Shown one piece after another: positions 1-10,949 of a DNA stretch of 64,000 nucleotides. The translations under genes and the position numbers were made by a program. Source of the DNA: Euborellia annulipes. Lineage: Eukaryota > Arthropoda > Insecta > Dermaptera > Anisolabididae. A model generated the notes under the pieces. That model worked only from the letters and a program-made list of their open reading frames with translations. It did not search any database and was not told the origin of the DNA. Every line of letters begins with the position of its first letter. Positions within the stretch are counted from its first letter, which is position 1. Location of the stretch: contig JAKCPI010016540.1 in the NCBI GenBank assembly GCA_023213315.1, positions 62,001-126,000 on the forward strand, written 5' to 3'.

Positions 1-344
1 TCTTAAGATTATCTTTATTTTATTCATAATATTGAAAATTTATAAAAATTTTACAGTTTAGATAAAATCAATCACTCCTTTTGATTCTTATTCTTTTAGT
101 TGTTAATAGAGAGCCGCAAAAGAAGTCTTTTATTTTAAATTAACAAATCGAGAAAGTAAAAAAAATAAATATGTCATAAAAGTCGCTTTTTTCAAAAAAA
201 TTTTCCAAATCTCTTATGAGATCTAATAAAATCTTCGTGTCAAAATTGACAAAATCGAAAGACTTTTTTTGCGTTCTTTGTTCCAAAACGATTATTTTAT
301 TATTATTATTATTATTAATAACAATTTTTTATTATTTATTTCAG
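1..344 (+). other. 3' part of the last intron of the CLK/Doa kinase gene
   Basis: AT-rich sequence with no conserved coding content, ending in a T-rich tract and TTTCAG at 337-344, directly before the kinase exon. The frame is open upstream of the acceptor from 216, but those residues are low-complexity and unlike any kinase, so I read them as intron. A short ATT microsatellite lies at about 299-316. Confidence 0.7.
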
Positions 345-545
345 CGTTATTTAAGTACCGATGATGAAGATCATAAAAATCTTTTTAATTTAATACATTT
401 AATGCTTGTGTACGACCCGATTGAACGAATTACTTTGGCGGAGGCTCTACAACATCCTTTTTTCGACAAAATCCCCAAACATCAGAGACTAGGGGAGAAC
501 AAAGAAGAACGGAACCACGAAAGAAGTCACTCCCTTTCACGGTGA
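345..545 (+). CDS. Doa: Last exon of a CLK/Doa-type dual-specificity (LAMMER) protein kinase
   Basis: The exon encodes 66 residues and a TGA stop. It holds the end of the kinase domain: [14 protein letters not shown], then an LxxMLxYDPxxRITLxEALxHPFF block (subdomain XI), and a short tail ending in RSHSLSR. The R-Y-L, E-D-H, R-x-T-L and A-L-Q-H-P-F-F spacing matches vertebrate CLK kinases and Drosophila Doa closely. LAMMER kinases phosphorylate SR splicing factors in the nucleus. The EHLAMMERILG signature and the catalytic loop belong to exons upstream of the window and cannot be checked. The acceptor is TTTCAG at 339-344, phase 0. The exon could belong to any CLK paralogue; the symbol is by resemblance to the insect gene. 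Confidence 0.88.
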   Translation, partial: RYLSTDDEDHKNLFNLIHLMLVYDPIERITLAEALQHPFFDKIPKHQRLGENKEERNHERSHSLSR

Positions 546-1115
546 ATTAGGCAAGTTTATTATCGTAAATGTAGAGGAACAAAATTCAAAATTTAAAAAA
601 AAAAAATTTTAATTTCATTTATTTTTTAAGTAATCAAAAATATTCAAGATTTGCAGTCAAATTTATTTCATGGCTTAGTTAAAATTTGGTTCATTGCATA
701 GATGTTAAGTGAAATGAGAGAGACATGAGTTTTAAATAATATAGAAAGATGGTTAAACAAGAGAGATGGTTCGATTTTTTGAGATATGTCAAAATAAAGA
801 AGAGTTAGTTAGTTTTCAATTAAAAGTGAATGTTACTAATTTGAATTAATCCGCGTTGGTTGTTATATATTTATATACTCTAAAATGTTCTGAAAGGTTA
901 TATATATACCTGGTATATTTATTTTCCCAATAGAAAAGTTGCTGGTCAAGTGATGCTATTGAATTTCAAATATTTCTACAAGTATTTGTTATTGTTTCTA
1001 TTTAAAAAAAAAAAAAAAAAAAATAATAAATCGAATTAATTTTTTATCAGCATTTATTTATTTATTTTCAGCTGATAAAATTTTGATATTATTCACAATG
1101 GAAAAATAATTCGCA
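546..1115 (+). other. 3' UTR and downstream AT-rich spacer of the kinase gene
   Basis: No further open frame is seen. An AATAAA at 793-798 is the first canonical poly(A) signal after the stop and is a plausible end of the kinase mRNA. A poly-A run lies at 1004-1022. The end is inferred. Confidence 0.4.
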
Positions 1116-1117
1116 TA

Positions 1118-1667
1118 TTAATTTCTCTTATCTAATATAAAGAGAGAAAGTATTGGATTCATGTCAAAAATTCGATGTCGAGATTTTGATGGATATACAC
1201 GTTTTGAGGTCCCCTGAGTGCAAAAAAGTGGTTTTCCCAACATGGTCTGTCTGTGAACGAAATATCTCAAAAACGACAAGAGCTAGGAGGTTGAAATTTT
1301 ATATTTAAGTTAGGCACCCTTTTGGGACGTAACACGAAGCTTTTGATCAAAATCGCCCAAAGAGTACTAGTACTTTACTAATGTACTTTTTCAGTTTTTC
1401 TAGATTTTCTCAATGATTTTGATTAAAATTAAAAAATCAATTATTTTTTAGATGTTCTTTAAAACGTATACTCTCATTTTGTTCTCAAAATTGTTTGAAG
1501 CAGCACACTTTACTCTTGTACTTCATAGAAAAGATAAAAGAAATGGTTGCATGGCAAAAAAATATAAATATTCTCCTATGTTTATAAATTTTAATAAAAA
1601 TCTGGTGTGACAAGGACAGAACTCAACTTTGTGTGCTGTGCGACCAGTCACACCTGATTTTTTTATC
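1118..1667 (+). repeat. Family A/B dispersed repeat, near-full-length copy
   Basis: The left end is the AT hairpin ending AGAGAGAAAGTATT. The body carries the recurring blocks TTTTGAGGTCCCCTGA, CTAGGAGGTTGAAATTTTAT and AGTACTAGTACTTTACT. The right end at 1598-1667 is the palindromic B segment (AATCTGGTGTGAC to CAGTCACACCTGATTTTTT), here with part of its centre lost. The same A-then-B order recurs at 38017-38655, and in reverse at 17430-18510, so A and B are two parts of one element of roughly 620 bp. No coding capacity. Confidence 0.8.
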
Positions 1668-1868
1668 AAAGTATAAAAAAAGATTACGTTTTAAATATCT
1701 TAATTTTTTTCGCCAAATAAAGAAAATAATGCTAACCAACTTTTATTTCTGCTTAAACTCTGAAATTGTAGATAAAATAAAAATTTTATTAATTGTATTA
1801 CTTATCATAGATTCATTCGATTAATATTTTAAATTAATTTTTTACAAAAAAATAAAACCAATAATAAT

Positions 1869-2162
1869 TAGGAACCGACCGAATATTCGGTTTCGGTTAC
1901 GGTTTCGGCCAGTTTCGGCCAAAAATCATGGTTTCGGCCAAAAGTGCCGAAACTTTCGGCCGGCCGAAACTTGAGTCTTAAAAAAAAAAGGTAAAATAAT
2001 TTTCACGGAGGGGAAAAAAATTAAAAAAAAAAAAATATAAATTTTTTTATAGGAAATACAAGTTTCGGTTTCGGTTACGGTTTCGGCCGAAACTAAGGTT
2101 GAGGCCGAATATTCGATTTCGGTTTCGGTTTCGGCTGAAAATCTTGTTTCGGTCGGACCCTA
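1869..2162. mobile_element. hAT-like MITE, TAGG...CCTA ends, rich in CGGTTTCGG motifs
   Basis: The ends are inverted repeats (TAGGAACCGACCGAA and TTTCGGTCGGACCCTA). They are flanked by an 8-bp direct repeat ATAATAAT at 1861-1868 and 2163-2170, although this target is low-complexity and so weak evidence. The interior repeats GGTTTCGGTTACGGTTTCGG on both strands and can fold back. Non-coding. Confidence 0.65.
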
Positions 2163-2379
2163 ATAATAATACTTTTTGGTCAATTTGTCTCAATATCTCG
2201 AGAGCGAACTGAAGCAGATCTTGTTCAGAAATTTTCTGGTGGGTTAATATATAATAATATAATATATATATTATTAATTAAATTTCAAATTTGTTTTATT
2301 AAGATCTAAGTTTTAATATAACTTTTATCTTATACTATAGCATTGTACGTTTATTTGTTTGTAAGCACATCAGTACTCG

Positions 2380-2665
2380 AAAACTGCTCTAACAATTTTT
2401 TTTGTTTTTATTTTAACATATATACTATTTTCGGTAAGAATATGAAATTACACTAGGTTTGGGAAAATTCGAGTACTAGTAATTTACTTATGTACTTTTT
2501 TAGTTTTTTTTTGACTTTTCTCGAAATACTCGATGACGATTTCTTTCAAATTTTAAATATATACTATTTCCGGTAAACAAAACAAACTACGCTAGGTCTT
2601 GTCTTTGGGAGACTTCGAGTACTAGTACTTTACTGATGTACTTTTTTAGTTTTTACAAATTTTAT
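2380..2665. repeat. Tandem pair of about 170-bp units with CTAGTACTTTACT-like block
   Basis: Two diverged direct copies each contain TATATACTATTT-CGGTAA, then CACTAGG or CGCTAGG, then TTCGAGTACTAGTA and ATGTACTTTTTTAGTTTTT. The last block is shared with the family A repeat. A reverse-oriented relative (ACCGGAAATAGTGTA) lies at about 26540-26605. Confidence 0.55.
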
Positions 2666-4278
2666 CAAAAGAATAAACCACCGAGTTCCAGCTCGGTCAT
2701 TCCGGAACTAGTATTTATTCTAATTAAATAAAATTGCAATCTTTCTAGCAATATGTTTACTAATGCAACTAATCAACTTAATTAATTAATTTTTATTAAT
2801 AAATATCTATTTTTTATCTTCCCCTTCTTAGATTAAAATAAGAGAAAGTAAAATAGTGAATTTTTCTTTAAACAATGAATTAAAAAAAAGTTGTATCTTG
2901 AAACTCCTTAAATAAAATTTTTATTAAATTTTATTTTTAAATGAATTCAATTTAACTTCTTATATATACTAATAAAATTGTTTTCATTTTTCTGTCATAG
3001 GAAGTTAAGGCATATCCAAAGGCTGTAATTTTCAAAGGCGGGCTACAGCTTCAATTCTTCAAATGATCAGTTATTTTTTTAATCTATTGATAATAAAGAC
3101 AGTAAAATGTTGATATGAAATTATTCGCGAATAGATTCAAAATGTTTTAGTTTTTATGTAACAAAGATAATATTAATTTTTTCAGGGTCACGTGAAACAT
3201 TGGGCTTATTTATCATGAAAAAATGTTTATATTTTGAATTTATATATATTACAGTGTAAAAATTTTATAAAATCATATATATATTAATAATTTTATGTAT
3301 TAAGTTATCCTTTATTTTTCGATTTTTTTTTTTTAATTACATCCCCTAATTATTTTACATATAGTGTATATTATAAAACATTCGCTAAATAAATTCTATT
3401 CCATTCGACGTTAATTAACTAAGAATTTCAAAATTTTTTCAGGATGGGTTGGGAGAAGGGGGTATAAGTAAAAAAAAAAAAATTGAAAAATAAAAGACAT
3501 TCTAATATGTATATACAGTATATATGTATCCACTCGCGAAAACCTTTCAGAACATGTTTATGTATATATAAAGGAACAGAGTCGTAGCCAGAAAATTTTA
3601 TAAGATAGGTGGGTTGGTGATTCAAATGACCCGAGAAGTAATCCCCTCCCCCCAAATGAATAAATTTTAAATAATATAAAATAATTTTTATAATTTCTAA
3701 CATTAAAAATTTTAACATTTTCATTTCTCTCTTTATTTATTTTAATTTTTCGTTATTTCAGGAGCGGGGCAATTCCTCCTGGCTACGTCCCTCTAAAAAA
3801 CGTCATTTAGGTTTTGGAGAGAGGATTAGTTGAGTTAATCAATTGTTACATGGAATATATTTAATATAATTTTTTAGAATTATCCTCTCTTAAATAACGT
3901 CCTTGGAATCTAAAATAATTATTTCGGTAAATCAAAAATATAATATTTAAAATTTGCTTCTATTAATCTATTTATTAAAATAAATAAATTTCTAACAACA
4001 TTATATTGTAATCTAAATCTAAAAACTGATTTGTAATTTTTGCTCATATAGATAAATCTCAAAACAAAGTAAATGAAACGGTTTATTAAAAAAAATAAGT
4101 GCGCTTAAAATTATTAGCCCAAATTTGTTTGGCTCTGAATTTATTCCATCTTCTAATAAATCAAGAGGCGAAATATTTATTTATTTATCAACGTTATAAA
4201 AATTTGACTGAAAATGCTTTATTTTTGACTTCTTATTAAAAAAATGTACATTAAAAAAATTTTTTTATTTCATTCATA
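2666..4278. other. AT-rich intergenic sequence without a recognisable gene
   Basis: No coding signal. A loose foldback is visible between about 3580 (AGAGTCGTAGCCAG) and 3797 (CTGGCTACGTCCCTCT), whose ends resemble small hAT-type MITEs, but I cannot define a target duplication. Confidence 0.5.
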
Positions 4279-4280
4279 TA

Positions 4281-4388
4281 CAGTGGAACGTCAGGCACCT
4301 GAATACGAATTAATATATTAATTTTAATAGGAAAAATAGTTTCAGGATACGAGCAAAAGGATAAAATTCCTATCTTGATATTCCACTG
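4281..4388. mobile_element. 108-bp Tc1/mariner- or pogo-like MITE
   Basis: Ends CAGTGGAACG and ATATTCCACTG form short inverted repeats. They are flanked on both sides by TA (4279-4280 and 4389-4390), the target used by Tc1/mariner and pogo elements. There is no coding sequence. Another end of the same type (CAGTGGAATTTT) is seen at about 52125. Confidence 0.6.
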
Positions 4389-4390
4389 TA

Positions 4391-6237
4391 TTTATTTTTG
4401 ATTTCTAATTTATTTTTTTAATAGTTGGCAAAAAATGTATCATATATATTATATATAATATTAATTTACGTTTTAATTTTTCAGTTTAGCCGGTTACTTT
4501 AATGAAGATAATATGAAAAACCTACCAAAAAACTTATTATAATAAATTATAAGACATTTGTAAATTTACTAAATATGGGTTCATTATCAATGAATCCTAA
4601 ACTTAGAAAATTATTTATTTATATATATAAATATAAATATATAACTTCTAAAAAATCTTTTGAAATGCCTAAAGATTGTTGGCCAAGTTACTTTTTTACA
4701 TAATAATAGGTTTTTAACTAATGATGCCTATATTTAGTAAAAAAGAAATGTAGATAATATTTTAAATATATTTATGAGATATGATTATTAAATATATCAT
4801 TTGGATTTTATTCTAGGAAAGCAAAAGTTCTTTTTAAACTATTTTTTTTTTAAATTATTTATTTTTTATCGATTAAAACTATTATTATTTATTATATTTT
4901 TAATTGTTGAACATTATTTTGCTTCGAATTTATTTTAGTATTTATACAAATTTTATTCCTGGAATGAAAATCCTTTTTATTTTGATTGTAAATACAATAA
5001 AAAATATCTTTTCTTTTTCTTGAGAAATTTTACTAATTTTTTTTTTTTAATGAGGGTATCAATGAAAAATATAATTTTCTAAATATGTTCTTCTAAAGCC
5101 CTAAATAATTGATTCTTAAAGAAAAAAATTTCTAATTTTTCTTTTGATTTTAAATCTTTTTTTAAACAATTTTTATATTAGGGAAAAATATAAAATTTTA
5201 AACATTTTTTTTTTTTTTTTAAATTACTAATTAGTTCTTAAAAAATAATTAATTTTAATTTTATAATTATCAATTAATAAAATTATCTGTTAATTTATTG
5301 TTATAAATAAATTTTTATTTTAGTTAAAAACCCAATGATTCTTAATTTTAATTCTTTTTTTTTTTTTTTTTTATCGAAAAAATTTGAATTTGTAAAATCT
5401 GAAATCAAAATTTCAGCTTTAGATTTAAATAAATCTTGAGTGTTAATTTTTATTTTTTTTTTATTAATTTTTATTTTAATACAATTGATTATTATTATTA
5501 TTTGAAAAAGTAATTTTGTAGATAAATAAATTTCTTAAGTTTTCCTAAGCTTTTATCGTTTAAATATTTGTTTTTATAAAAAAAAATATTTTTAATTAAA
5601 AATGTATTCAAAGCCTTGATGACTTCCCCTCCCATGAGAAAATTTATTAATAATTAATGATTTTAGATAATTTCAGCTGATCGACTTATTATTTATCAGT
5701 CTCGTGGTAAATACATGATTTATGTTTAGGCTTTGGATGTAAATGGCGGTTTGAGTTCCAGGGTTCTTCTTGTACCCTATTCCATCAATCACAAAAGATT
5801 TATTTCTAATATTTATATAAAATATATTTTTACCTCAAATACATATTTCACCCTCTCTAAACGGAAATAAGAAATTCTAATACTTTTTTTTTTAAATTAT
5901 TTTACCAATATCTTATAAAATTTTTTGTTAAATGTTAATTTGAAAAAATATTTTACTATTGAATCAAATTTATAATTTATTTTAATTATATTAAATACAA
6001 AGTTTTCCATCAATTTAAATAAACAGGGATGGGATCTAAATGGCCTCAGATGCGCAAATAGACCCTAAATAAATTTGAAAAAAAATTTTCCATAGAAAAA
6101 TTACATTTTTCTATTCTCTCGATTTCAATTTTTCAAATATAGAGATAATTTCCTGTGCATGAAAAAATATTTTTATTGTATTTATTATTGAATATTATCA
6201 TAGAATTTGTTTTTAGTTTATACATTTTCTAAGTATA
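4391..6237. other. AT-rich intergenic sequence, nothing recognisable
   Basis: Mostly A/T runs with poly-T tracts (about 5205-5222 and 5354-5373). No open frame of interest, no recognised repeat family and no RNA gene. Confidence 0.6.
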
Positions 6238-6472
6238 TATAAGGCGCGGTCTTAAGGGGGGGGGAGTTGTTATAGGGCCTCTCCTTCCTTTAGAAAGCCT
6301 ACACATTCATTAGTTATTTTAAATCCTTATAATTTTTTTATATTTACAGCAATAGTTTGTAATATTCCAATTTGTAAGGATTAGATTTGTTAATTAATAA
6401 AATATATATATATATATATAAAAAACAATTCTAGCCCTCTCCCCAAAAACAAATCTCAGGACCGCGCTTAGA
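6238..6472. repeat. Foldback element with GCGCGGTC / GACCGCGC ends
   Basis: AAGGCGCGGTCTTAAG at 6241 and CAGGACCGCGCTTA near 6460 are imperfect inverted repeats. They enclose a G-run, an AT microsatellite (about 6402-6420) and a C-rich arm. This is typical of a small non-autonomous DNA element. No clear target duplication was found. Confidence 0.5.
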
Positions 6473-6784
6473 ATTAAAAAAAAATCTCGTCACTTTTTAT
6501 CACTTCTCTTAATATGTCCTAAACTCACTGGTGACTGATCTAATAAATTTTGTTTCTCGATTAAATAGATTAAAAATGTTTCATACATTTTTTCTCATAC
6601 AGAGAAACTAAAAAATAATTTTAAAATAATAATTCCAAGTGCCTAGGACATATGAAAAAAAAAAAATCAATTTTTGCATTGTCTTTTAAACAAATATTTA
6701 TTCATTAGGATTGCAAAAATAAATTATTTTAATAATATTAATCGGTTAACCATTTATTATTACCCTGTTTACTGATTTTTTTAG

Positions 6785-6915
6785 GTACTGAAGCAAACAA
6801 GTACAGAATGCGCCTTTAAATTACCGAAATTAAGAAAAGATTGTGTGCTGTCCGACCAGTCAGAGATTATTCCCCCCCCCCCCGAGAAACTCCTCTGGAT
6901 CCGCCCTTGACTCGT
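6785..6915. repeat. Family B fragment joined to an end of the CAAGGGCGGAT MITE
   Basis: GAAAAGATTGTGTGCTGT-CCGACCAGTC matches the right part of the B palindrome. It is followed by a C-run and CTCCTCTGGATCCGCCCTTG, the right end of the 83-bp hAT MITE defined at 45536-45618. The same junction type occurs at about 8283-8345 and 46090-46280, so the two repeats are repeatedly associated. Confidence 0.55.
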
Positions 6916-7197
6916 AGATATATTTTATTTAAGAATAATTTAAAATTTTATAAAAATCAGAGCCCTTGGGGGGAGGGAATGCTCCCCAAAATTACTCCAC
7001 TGGTTGTAAGGGGTAAACATTGCTGAAGTAGGAAAAGATGGAGGCTTTACTGCCAAGAGATACAATCTTCTGAACAATGAAAATTCAGCAACAACCATAC
7101 TATTATATCTCATTAATTAATTTCAATCAACCAAAATTTACTCATAGCGTTCGGTGATTCTGGTCTTTCTCTTATCTATATACTGTATGTATATATC

Positions 7198-7580
7198 AGG
7201 GGCGTACCGAGACAATTGGGGGCCTGGGCGTCTCTAGAAGAGGGGGCCTATATACATTTTGTACCAGAATAAATCTTTTCGAAGGGGGGGGGGGCTTATT
7301 TTTAAATATCCCCCTCCTCCATACACAAAAATATTTTTAAAATACCGTATATCTCTGAACCCCCTAGGGTCCCGGGCTCTCTCAAAGACAAATTTTCAAT
7401 AAATTTTTTTTTTAAATCTAAGTTTTTCCGTTTTTGCCTGATGTTTATAAATTTTACATATTAATTCTAATACCTCCCTGATTCTAATGTACCATACTAC
7501 CCAGAACTAAATATATGCACAACTTTCAATTATCGAAGCTAACAAAAATTTGTGTGCTGTGCAATATCACACCAGATTTA
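7198..7580. mobile_element. Partial hAT-type element (CAGGGGCGTACCGAGAC end) followed by a B fragment
   Basis: The left end CAGGGGCGTACCGAGAC and the following CCTGGGCGTC...CTAGAAGAGGGGGCC are shared with the elements at 8643 and 17937-18341. The right end is missing. From about 7440 the sequence passes into family A/B 3' sequence, ending GTGTGCTGTGC...CACACCAGATT at 7549-7580. Confidence 0.6.
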
Positions 7581-7589
7581 AAAAAATGC

Positions 7590-7740
7590 TTTCATTCTAC
7601 GCGCCATCTCCCCCACTCCTTTTTGAATTCCCCCTCCGCCCCCTCCATTTTGAAAGGAGAAAGGGACGCCATCTACAAAGAGCCAGTTGGCTTTTCACGC
7701 GCCATTCTTTCAGTGCATATTCGCGTTTTTTATTAAAAGT
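7590..7740. other. GC-richer single-copy stretch, function unknown
   Basis: CpG- and C-rich sequence unlike its surroundings and not seen elsewhere in the window. It contains TTTCAGTGCATATTCGCG, which resembles an arthropod TCAGT initiator. It could be a noncoding promoter or first exon, or simply an unrecognised repeat. Open frames cross it in two frames, which argues against true coding. Confidence 0.25.
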
Positions 7741-8642
7741 TTTTTTTTATTTTGTGATTATTAGTGTTCATCAGTGTTTTAATTAGTGCTCTTGGATAAT
7801 GGATTATTAATTTTAATGGTCGTCATCTTTCTTAGTCTCACACTGCAGGGTCGACTCAGAATCATTATTAATGGTATTTATATTTAGTTTAATCTAACTC
7901 TCTCTATTCTCTTGTAAAATTGTGTATCCTAAAATTTTCTACCATATAAATTTGTAATTGATAAAAATTCTATTTCTTATTTTTTTATTATATAAATGTC
8001 TTATATCATTTTAACAATTCGTTATTAAAATATATTTCTAACAAAATTCATTTTTCTTGGAACCAAGGTATTCTTGGAACTTGATTGTCATGTGCATAAG
8101 AGAATCAAATCATACAATCATCAGCTTGTTCGTTAGTTTCAAACTCTCGCCGCTTGGCGCGCTTGTTGCGCTTCCTTCAAGTGAGATGAAATCAAAGTGT
8201 CTTTCCTTTTCCCTTTTTAATACTCCACAATTTATAATTCATCTTTTCTTAAAATTAATTTGCTTTATATATTGAAAGGCAATGACGGATCCAAAGGTGT
8301 TTCTCGGGGGAGGGGGGGTAATCTGGTGTGACTGGTCGCACAGCACAAAATTTTTTCTTAATATTAATATTTAAAATTTTACATTAAAAATAAATTTTTT
8401 TGCGAAAAAAAGTATTTTTTTTCAAATCTTGGGGGGGGGGTAATTACCCTTTTACCCCCGCCCCCTTGTATACGCCCTTGTTGAAAGGCATATTTCAATT
8501 TTGTTTTTTTGTTAGGCTGTTATAATTGAATAAAATTATTAAAATTAATAGGTGATGATTGGAAATCTAATTTTCCTATTATTTTTCTACACCAAATTTT
8601 TTCATATCAATCCATCACAGTGAGGATATTGTCACGGTTAAA

Positions 8643-9105
8643 CAGAGGCGTACCGAGACAGTTGAGGGCCTCGGGCAGGGAATAAACCTGGGGCGTCACT
8701 CAGGGGCGTATATAGAATTTTTTTCGGGGGGGGGGCTGAACTCAAAAACTTTTCTGCAGAATTTTTTTTCAAAGAAACTAAATCCCCCCCCCCCCGCCCT
8801 GCGAAAAATTTTGTTTTTGGGGAGTTTCCGCCCTGCGGAAAAAGTTTCTTTTTTTAAAGACACGAAGTTTTTGACGCCCCGAAGAACATTTTCGCTTTTG
8901 CGGAACCTAAGTTTTACATCCTCGGCTCCCCCCTTATATACGCCCCTGGCGTCACTAGAAGAGAGCGCGCGCCTATATAGATTTTATATCACAGGTGTAT
9001 ATTGAATTTTTCGGGGGCGGGGGCGAACTCATTTTTAAATATCTTCCTCCTCCATACACAAAAATATATATAAGAAAAAATACCATATTTCCCTGAACCC
9101 CGATC
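8643..9105. mobile_element. hAT-type element, left part, with a second hAT MITE nested in it
   Basis: Begins CAGAGGCGTACCGAGACAG, as at 7198 and, in reverse, 18341. It is interrupted at 8701-8948 by another MITE whose 8-bp target duplication lies in this element. Its sequence resumes with the CTAGAAGAG...CTATATAGATTTT and TCCATACACAAAAATAT blocks. It ends abruptly at the family C repeat. Confidence 0.6.
8701..8948. mobile_element. 248-bp hAT MITE (CAGGGGCGTATATAG ends) with exact 8-bp TSD
   Basis: Inverted ends CAGGGGCGTATATAG and TATATACGCCCCTG are flanked by identical 8-bp copies of GCGTCACT (8693-8700 and 8949-8956). The interior has G-runs and C-runs. A related copy without a left end lies at about 48614-48976. 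The insertion is younger than the host element around it. Confidence 0.85.
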
Positions 9106-9350
9106 GCTCAGGGGCCCACATATTGTGGGTACGTGGATGGCGACCACGAGCTGCCCGAGCTGGGACAGGCAGTCCTTCAGTTCCTTTGTATGTCTGTCTC
9201 TTCCTTCCTCTTTTCAACAGGCGTCAGACCGTGCGACGGGCCGGCCTGTCCTATTTCTTCCGGTCGCAAAAACGCATGATAGGGATGGAGGGAAAAGGAT
9301 GAGGTCCGCCGACCCCACATCGCGGAAATGGGGCGAGGACAGAAGAAGAG
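9106..9350 (+). repeat. Family C GC-rich retroposon-like repeat, copy 1
   Basis: Begins GCTCAGGGGCCCACAT and carries the blocks GGGTACGTGGATGGCGACCA, CCGAGCTGGGACAGGCAGTC, CAACAGGCGTCAGACCGTGC and GGTCCGCCGACCCC. It ends in a purine tail (GAAGAAGAG). Here it runs directly into family A sequence. It is far more GC-rich than its neighbours. Open frames occur on both strands but are not kept in register between copies, so I treat it as non-coding. Confidence 0.8.
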
Positions 9351-9830
9351 AAAGATACATGTTTTGAGGTCCCCTGAATCAAAAAAAGTGTTTTTCTCAA
9401 CATGGTATGTCTGTCTCCGTGTGTGTGTGGGGTGTGTGTGTGTGAACAAAATATCTCAAGAACGAAAAGAGCTAGGAGGTTGAAATTTTATATTTAAGTT
9501 AGGTACCCTCCTGGGATGTAACATGAAGCTTTTGAACAAAATCGGCCAAAAAGTACTAGTACTTTACTGATGTACTTTTTCAATTTTTTTTATTTGCTTT
9601 CTCAAAATTCGCTCCGAACGATTTTAATTAAAATTTATAAATTTTTTAGATGCTCTTTAAAAAGTATGTTCTCATTTTTCCCTTGAAATCTTTTGAAGCA
9701 CACTTTACTCTTGTACTTCATAGGGAAGAGGAGCCATGGTAACAAAATATATATATTTTCCCAGGCTTATAAATTTTACATCTTGAATTCTAATAGGTCT
9801 ATATCGGCGGAAACTAAATATATCTCGATA
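9351..9830 (+). repeat. Family A repeat, copy lacking its left end
   Basis: Starts within the TTTTGAGGTCCCCTGA block. It continues through a GT microsatellite (9418-9442), the CTAGGAGGTTGAAATTTTAT block and AGTACTAGTACTTTACTGA, and ends at GGAAACTAAATATATCTCG. The B part is absent. Confidence 0.75.
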
Positions 9831-9959
9831 TAAATAAACAAATAAAATAAATTTTCATTAACGTTCACTAATATTGAAAAGAATACATACATTTCTTTTC
9901 ATTTCTAATATCTTCATAAATTTCCTATGGAAGATTATTTATTTATTTATTACTTTAAC

Positions 9960-10055
9960 AATTAAATAACTAAATTCGAACGGGAAGTTGTCCAAATAGA
10001 GGATCACAGACAGACAGGCGTTCATTAGCTAATTAAATATATATAGATAGATTCT
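9960..10055 (-). repeat. Family H short repeat (CTGTCTGTC / ACTTCCCGTT)
   Basis: On the minus strand it reads CTATATATATTTAATTAG, then TGTCTGTCTGT and CAACTTCCCGTTCGAATTT. Relatives lie at about 41990-42070 (minus) and 59685-59765 (plus). Nature unknown. Confidence 0.5.
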
Positions 10056-10699
10056 CTCCTCTATCCTTTTATTAATACTAGAATTTTGCATTAATTTTTT
10101 TCTATTATTATTTGTTATTTAATTGATAAAAAATAATTTTTTTTCACACATGAATTTATTTTTCTTCGATATTCATCAATCGATGAAAATATAGTGCCAA
10201 AGTAAATTTGAATTTAATTTTCTTTCATCTTTTTAGAGCCGGCTCTAAGTAGTGCGGGACGCAAATGGATTGGGTTCCGGGGGCCCCTCCATTGACTAAA
10301 ATAACCTCCTTAATTCTTTTTTTCATGCTAATAACCAATTCTGACCGGCCCTGATATGAGTTATAATATCTTTTCATAAATCATAAAGACCGATAAATAA
10401 AGAAACTGATCGTTTAGTATATTTATTTATTAAATTCTATTTTTGTAATAAGATTTATTAAATTAAATGTAAAATAATTATTATTACATATTGTAAGTTA
10501 AATTTTAAGGTGATAAGCATTAAATTTACATAAGCTGAATGCTTGGAATTTTTATATTGATATTTATAATAAAAATAATCTCTAATTTAATCATTAACGG
10601 ATACAAATTTCTCTCTTCTCAATCAGAATGAGATCTGCAAGTACATGAAAGAGTGTGTTGGCTTTGACTTGGAAAATGTCTACAAATAGGACTGAATGA

Positions 10700-10949
10700 A
10701 AATATCAGAGAATTTGTTTTTGGAACGGGAAAGACGCGCGTGCGTCGCTTCTTCGGGATCGACGGCGAGGAGACCCGAGAGGGAAACGAGGAAAAAAAGA
10801 CGGGTGAGATGGGAATAGCAAGAGAGAGATGAGTGAGAGAGAAAATCCTTTCGACAACAACGACGACGACGACGACGATCACGTCGACGTTTTCTCTTCA
10901 CTCTTCCTAAAAACTCTCCTTAGTGTCGATCTTGTCAGAACCAACAATC
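10700..10949 (+). promoter_or_regulatory. Probable 5' UTR / promoter-proximal region of the 20-exon gene
   Basis: A CpG-containing, purine-rich stretch unlike the AT-rich flanks leads straight into the start codon. It holds an ACG-repeat at about 10861-10880. The start ATG at 10950 has A at -3 and G at +4. No TATA box or unambiguous initiator is visible, so the transcription start is not placed. Confidence 0.45.

Noticed and set aside
216..344. Open frame upstream of the kinase exon, giving a start at 216
   Set aside because: The residues are low-complexity and do not match CLK kinases. A good TTTCAG acceptor precedes the homologous part, so this is intron.
9125..9449. Frames on both strands of the family C repeat as a gene
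   Set aside because: Copies at 39680, 43196, 59233 and 62882 carry indels that break every frame. The open frames follow from GC-richness.
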